Below, one piece after another: positions 15,013 through 16,567 of a stretch of 16,567 nucleotides of DNA; positions within the stretch are counted from its first letter, which is position 1; each line of letters begins with the position of its first letter. Origin of the DNA: Collinsella sp. GTDB lineage: Bacteria > Actinomycetota > Coriobacteriia > Coriobacteriales > Coriobacteriaceae. The position numbers and the translations under genes were made by a program. The stretch spans positions 1 to 16,567 of the forward strand of contig DXLV01000039.1 of assembly GCA_019414545.1 (NCBI GenBank). Direction: 5' to 3'. A model generated the notes under the pieces. The model was not told the DNA's origin, searched no databases, and worked only from the letters and a program-made list of their open reading frames with translations.

Positions 15013-15840
15013 ATGGCCTTTGCAGAAAAACTCATCGCCGTCCGTCGTGCCAACAGCCTCACCCAAGAGCAGCTTGCCGCCAAGCTCTATGTCACGCGCC
15101 AAGCCGTCAGCCGCTGGGAGCGGGGCGAGGTCACGCCGGGCATCGACATGATGAAGCTCATCGCCGCCGTGACCGGCGAGCCTCTGTTTCACCTGCTCGA
15201 AATGCCCGAGCACTATTGCCAGAGCTGCGGCATGATGCTCACGCCCGACGACTGCGGCACCGATGCCACGGGCGCCACGACCGACCATTACTGCAAGTGG
15301 TGTTACGACCACGGCAAGTACACCTATAAGACCACGATGGAGGCAATGATCGAGGATTGTGCTCCGCGGCTGGCACAAAACACCGGCATGTCGCTCGACG
15401 AAGCCGTCTCGCTCATGGGCGCCGTGCTGCCCCAACTGGAGCGCTGGCGCACCGTGCAGGAAAACGAGGAGCGCTACGGTGCCGAGGCGCGAGCGCGCTA
15501 TGGCGACGAGGCGATCGACGCCGCAAACGAGGCGCTGTTGGATATGGACCCCGAAACCTGGAACGACATGAAAGAACTCGAGCGCGCAATTTTGGGCCAG
15601 CTCTCGATTGCCATGGAAGACGGCGACCCCAAGAGCACCGAGGCTCAAAAACTTGTTGCGATGCATCGTCGCTGGATTGGTCTTAACTGGGGAGGCGAGC
15701 CCCAAGACGAAGCATACCTGGGGCTCGCCCACGGCTACCTTGCCGATCAGCGCTTTGTTGACTACTACGACAAGCCCTGCGGCGCCGGGGCTACGGCGTT
15801 TCTGGCCCAGGCGATCGAGTCATCGTTGGCTCGCGCATAG
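15013..15840 (+). CDS. XRE-family regulator fused to zinc ribbon and TipAS-like domain
   Basis: The 275-residue protein has three parts. Residues 1-60 are a Cro/CI-type helix-turn-helix (LTQEQLAAKLYVTRQAVSRWERGEVTPGI, 16-44). Residues 66-103 form a putative zinc ribbon, HYCQSCGM (Cys69, Cys72) and HYCKWCYDHGKY (Cys94, Cys97), like the Zn_ribbon_2 family. Residues about 150-272 resemble the TipAS effector domain: ARYGDEAIDAANEAL, LVAMHRRWI, AYLGLAHGYLADQRFVDYYD and GAGATAFLAQAI. In TipAL and its relatives TipAS binds thiopeptide-type or other ligands behind a MerR domain; here an XRE domain replaces MerR and a zinc ribbon is inserted. ATG 15013 has AAAGGAG. It is probably a ligand- or redox-responsive regulator; a glutaredoxin gene follows 51 nt downstream. 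Confidence 0.85.
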   Translation: MAFAEKLIAVRRANSLTQEQLAAKLYVTRQAVSRWERGEVTPGIDMMKLIAAVTGEPLFHLLEMPEHYCQSCGMMLTPDDCGTDATGATTDHYCKWCYDHGKYTYKTTMEAMIEDCAPRLAQNTGMSLDEAVSLMGAVLPQLERWRTVQENEERYGAEARARYGDEAIDAANEALLDMDPETWNDMKELERAILGQLSIAMEDGDPKSTEAQKLVAMHRRWIGLNWGGEPQDEAYLGLAHGYLADQRFVDYYDKPCGAGATAFLAQAIESSLARA

Positions 15841-15891
15841 ACCGCGGCGACTTTGGGTATCTCAATCGAAACCTCAACCGATTGGAGACCC

Positions 15892-16137
15892 ATGGCTACT
15901 GATCACGAGCTCGTGTTGTACGTTATGACCGGCTGCCCGTATTGCATAAAGGTCAAGCGCTTCCTGGCCGATAACGGCGTGACCATCCCCGAGCGTAATA
16001 TCTCGACCGATTCCGATGCCGAGCAGACGCTCATCGCCGTCGGCGGCAAGCGCCAGGTTCCCTGCCTGTTCATTGACGGCGCGCCGCTCTACGAGTCGGG
16101 CGACATCATCGCGTGGGTGCAGGAGAACCTGCTCTAG
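15892..16137 (+). CDS. Glutaredoxin family protein
   Basis: The 81-residue thioredoxin-fold protein has the dithiol active site CPYC (Cys15, Cys18), the cis-Pro segment QVPCLFIDG and the terminal GDIIAWVQENL. This matches small glutaredoxins/NrdH-like redoxins that reduce protein disulfides or mixed disulfides. ATG 15892 has GGAG 5 nt upstream; a TTG at 15853 opens the frame earlier but lacks a ribosome-binding site. It follows the XRE-Zn-TipAS gene by 51 nt on the same strand without a visible terminator between, so co-transcription is likely. A redox link to that gene's cysteine cluster is possible but only inferred. Whether glutathione or another thiol serves it is unknown. Confidence 0.9.
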   Translation: MATDHELVLYVMTGCPYCIKVKRFLADNGVTIPERNISTDSDAEQTLIAVGGKRQVPCLFIDGAPLYESGDIIAWVQENLL

Positions 16138-16190
16138 TCCGCGCGCCGCGGTCGGCTCGCCCCGACGTCCAAGCCCATACGAACCAAACA

Positions 16191-16245
16191 TGTACGCCAG
16201 CATCCAAGGTCGACATTTTTCGACATCTTTGGATGCTGACGTACA
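16191..16245. repeat. Long near-perfect hairpin repeat
   Basis: The arm at 16191-16207 (TGTACGCCAGCATCCAA) pairs with 16229-16245 with one mismatch. An inner 5-bp stem GTCGA/TCGAC (16209-16213, 16220-16224) closes a CATTTT loop. No T-run follows, so termination downstream of the glutaredoxin gene is doubtful. The perfect nesting and lack of coding content suggest another dispersed palindromic element. Confidence 0.7.
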
Positions 16246-16252
16246 GCTATTT

Positions 16253-16306
16253 GTGGGCAGTCGTTGGGGACGTTCTTAAATGACTAGTTGTTTGAGACAG
16301 CCTTTG
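16253..16306 (-). repeat. Palindromic dispersed repeat, copy 2 (inverted relative to copy 1)
   Basis: The minus strand from 16290 to 16253 matches 7221-7258 at 33 of 38 positions, including CTAGTC and the 15-nt run TTTAAGAACGTCCCC. Weaker similarity continues to 16306 (CAAAG, TGTC). The two copies face opposite ways and lie about 9 kb apart, bracketing both hybrid kinases, trmO and the XRE-TipAS gene. Confidence 0.75.
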
Positions 16307-16537
16307 GATTATGGCTGTTTGAGGCCATCTGACGTCTCTGGAAAGGGCTCCTTAGAGGACCGTGTCCAAAAAATGGCAAATATGAGTACTGCTACTTGTT
16401 TAGTAACAGCGATTTTAATCATTCCAGGGATCATTCAACGCCCCAAGCGCCCACAGACGGCGTTATTTCTCCCCATATGTTCAATAAAAGAGACGCCTAA
16501 TGGTATTAAATCGGTAGCGCACAGAGATGTGGTGTAA
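16307..16537. other. Low-GC intergenic block without a recognisable gene
   Basis: This stretch drops to about 37% GC in a hand count of 16381-16440, against 60-68% in typical genes here. A plus-strand frame is open at 16280-16537, but it has no ribosome-binding site or family resemblance and begins inside a repeat. The minus strand shows only very short frames. It may be the 3' flank or control region of a gene beyond the window, or part of the repeat cluster that starts at 16191. Confidence 0.4.
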
Positions 16538-16559
16538 GAGGCGGGGCATGCCCCGCCTC
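16538..16559. terminator. 22-bp perfect palindrome, possible terminator
   Basis: GAGGCGGGGC-AT-GCCCCGCCTC is a perfect palindrome, followed by CGCCCTTT at the window edge. The GC-rich stem would make a strong hairpin, but the spacing to the T's is poor and the sequence is cut off. A terminator for a gene entering from the right is the likeliest reading; a repeat unit is the alternative. Confidence 0.45.
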
Positions 16560-16567
16560 CGCCCTTT

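Noticed and set aside
7203..16306. Composite transposon bounded by inverted repeats
   Set aside because: The repeats are short, no transposase or target duplication is seen, and the contents include ordinary chromosomal genes such as trmO.
16280..16537. 85-codon plus-strand frame at the right end
   Set aside because: It starts inside a repeat, lacks a ribosome-binding site and has no recognisable features; the block reads as non-coding.

Overview
The window is high-GC, gene-dense bacterial DNA. The gene types, many short palindromic repeats and actinobacterial-style starts suggest a gut member of the class Coriobacteriia, most likely Collinsella or a close relative. That assignment is recognition from protein flavour and repeats, not a search result.

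Left part (1-4640). The left edge holds the N-terminal 115 codons of release factor 3 (prfC) on the minus strand. A 316-nt gap follows with a striking 15-bp inverted repeat and then a promoter carrying an inverted-repeat operator. This drives a compact operon of a YtrA-type GntR repressor, an ABC ATPase and an ABC-2 permease. Next come an EamA/DMT transporter, a structured leader, a class I methyltransferase and a bidirectional terminator.

Middle (4677-7087). Three minus-strand genes encode a ClC-family chloride transporter lacking the usual gating glutamate, a LOG-family nucleotide phosphoribohydrolase and a two-TM potassium channel. Upstream of the channel lies a 120-bp cluster of palindromic repeats (7142-7258).

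Sensory block (7294-13781). Two large hybrid histidine kinases converge on a perfect terminator hairpin. The plus-strand kinase has a signal peptide and two substrate-binding-protein (SBP) domains fused ahead of the kinase and receiver. The minus-strand kinase has its own extracellular sensor region and is translationally coupled (4-nt overlap) to an SBP lipoprotein. The two are alternative layouts of the same idea: SBP-mediated ligand sensing feeding a hybrid kinase. Neither has a DNA-binding response regulator or HPt gene beside it. A small flavin-binding PNPOx/Nim-like gene follows the first kinase.

Right part (13782-16567). A decayed C-terminal remnant of a MalY/PatB-type PLP lyase is followed by trmO (minus, probably leaderless). 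Then comes an unusual XRE + zinc-ribbon + TipAS-like fusion regulator with a palindrome beside its own promoter, and a glutaredoxin. The last 430 nt are non-coding as far as can be seen: a long hairpin, an inverted copy of the 7203-7258 repeat, a low-GC block and a terminal 22-bp perfect palindrome.

The strongest candidates for something new are the paired SBP/hybrid-kinase systems, the XRE-Zn-TipAS regulator and the family of dispersed palindromic repeats. No CRISPR array, tRNA, rRNA, integrase or intact transposase was seen.
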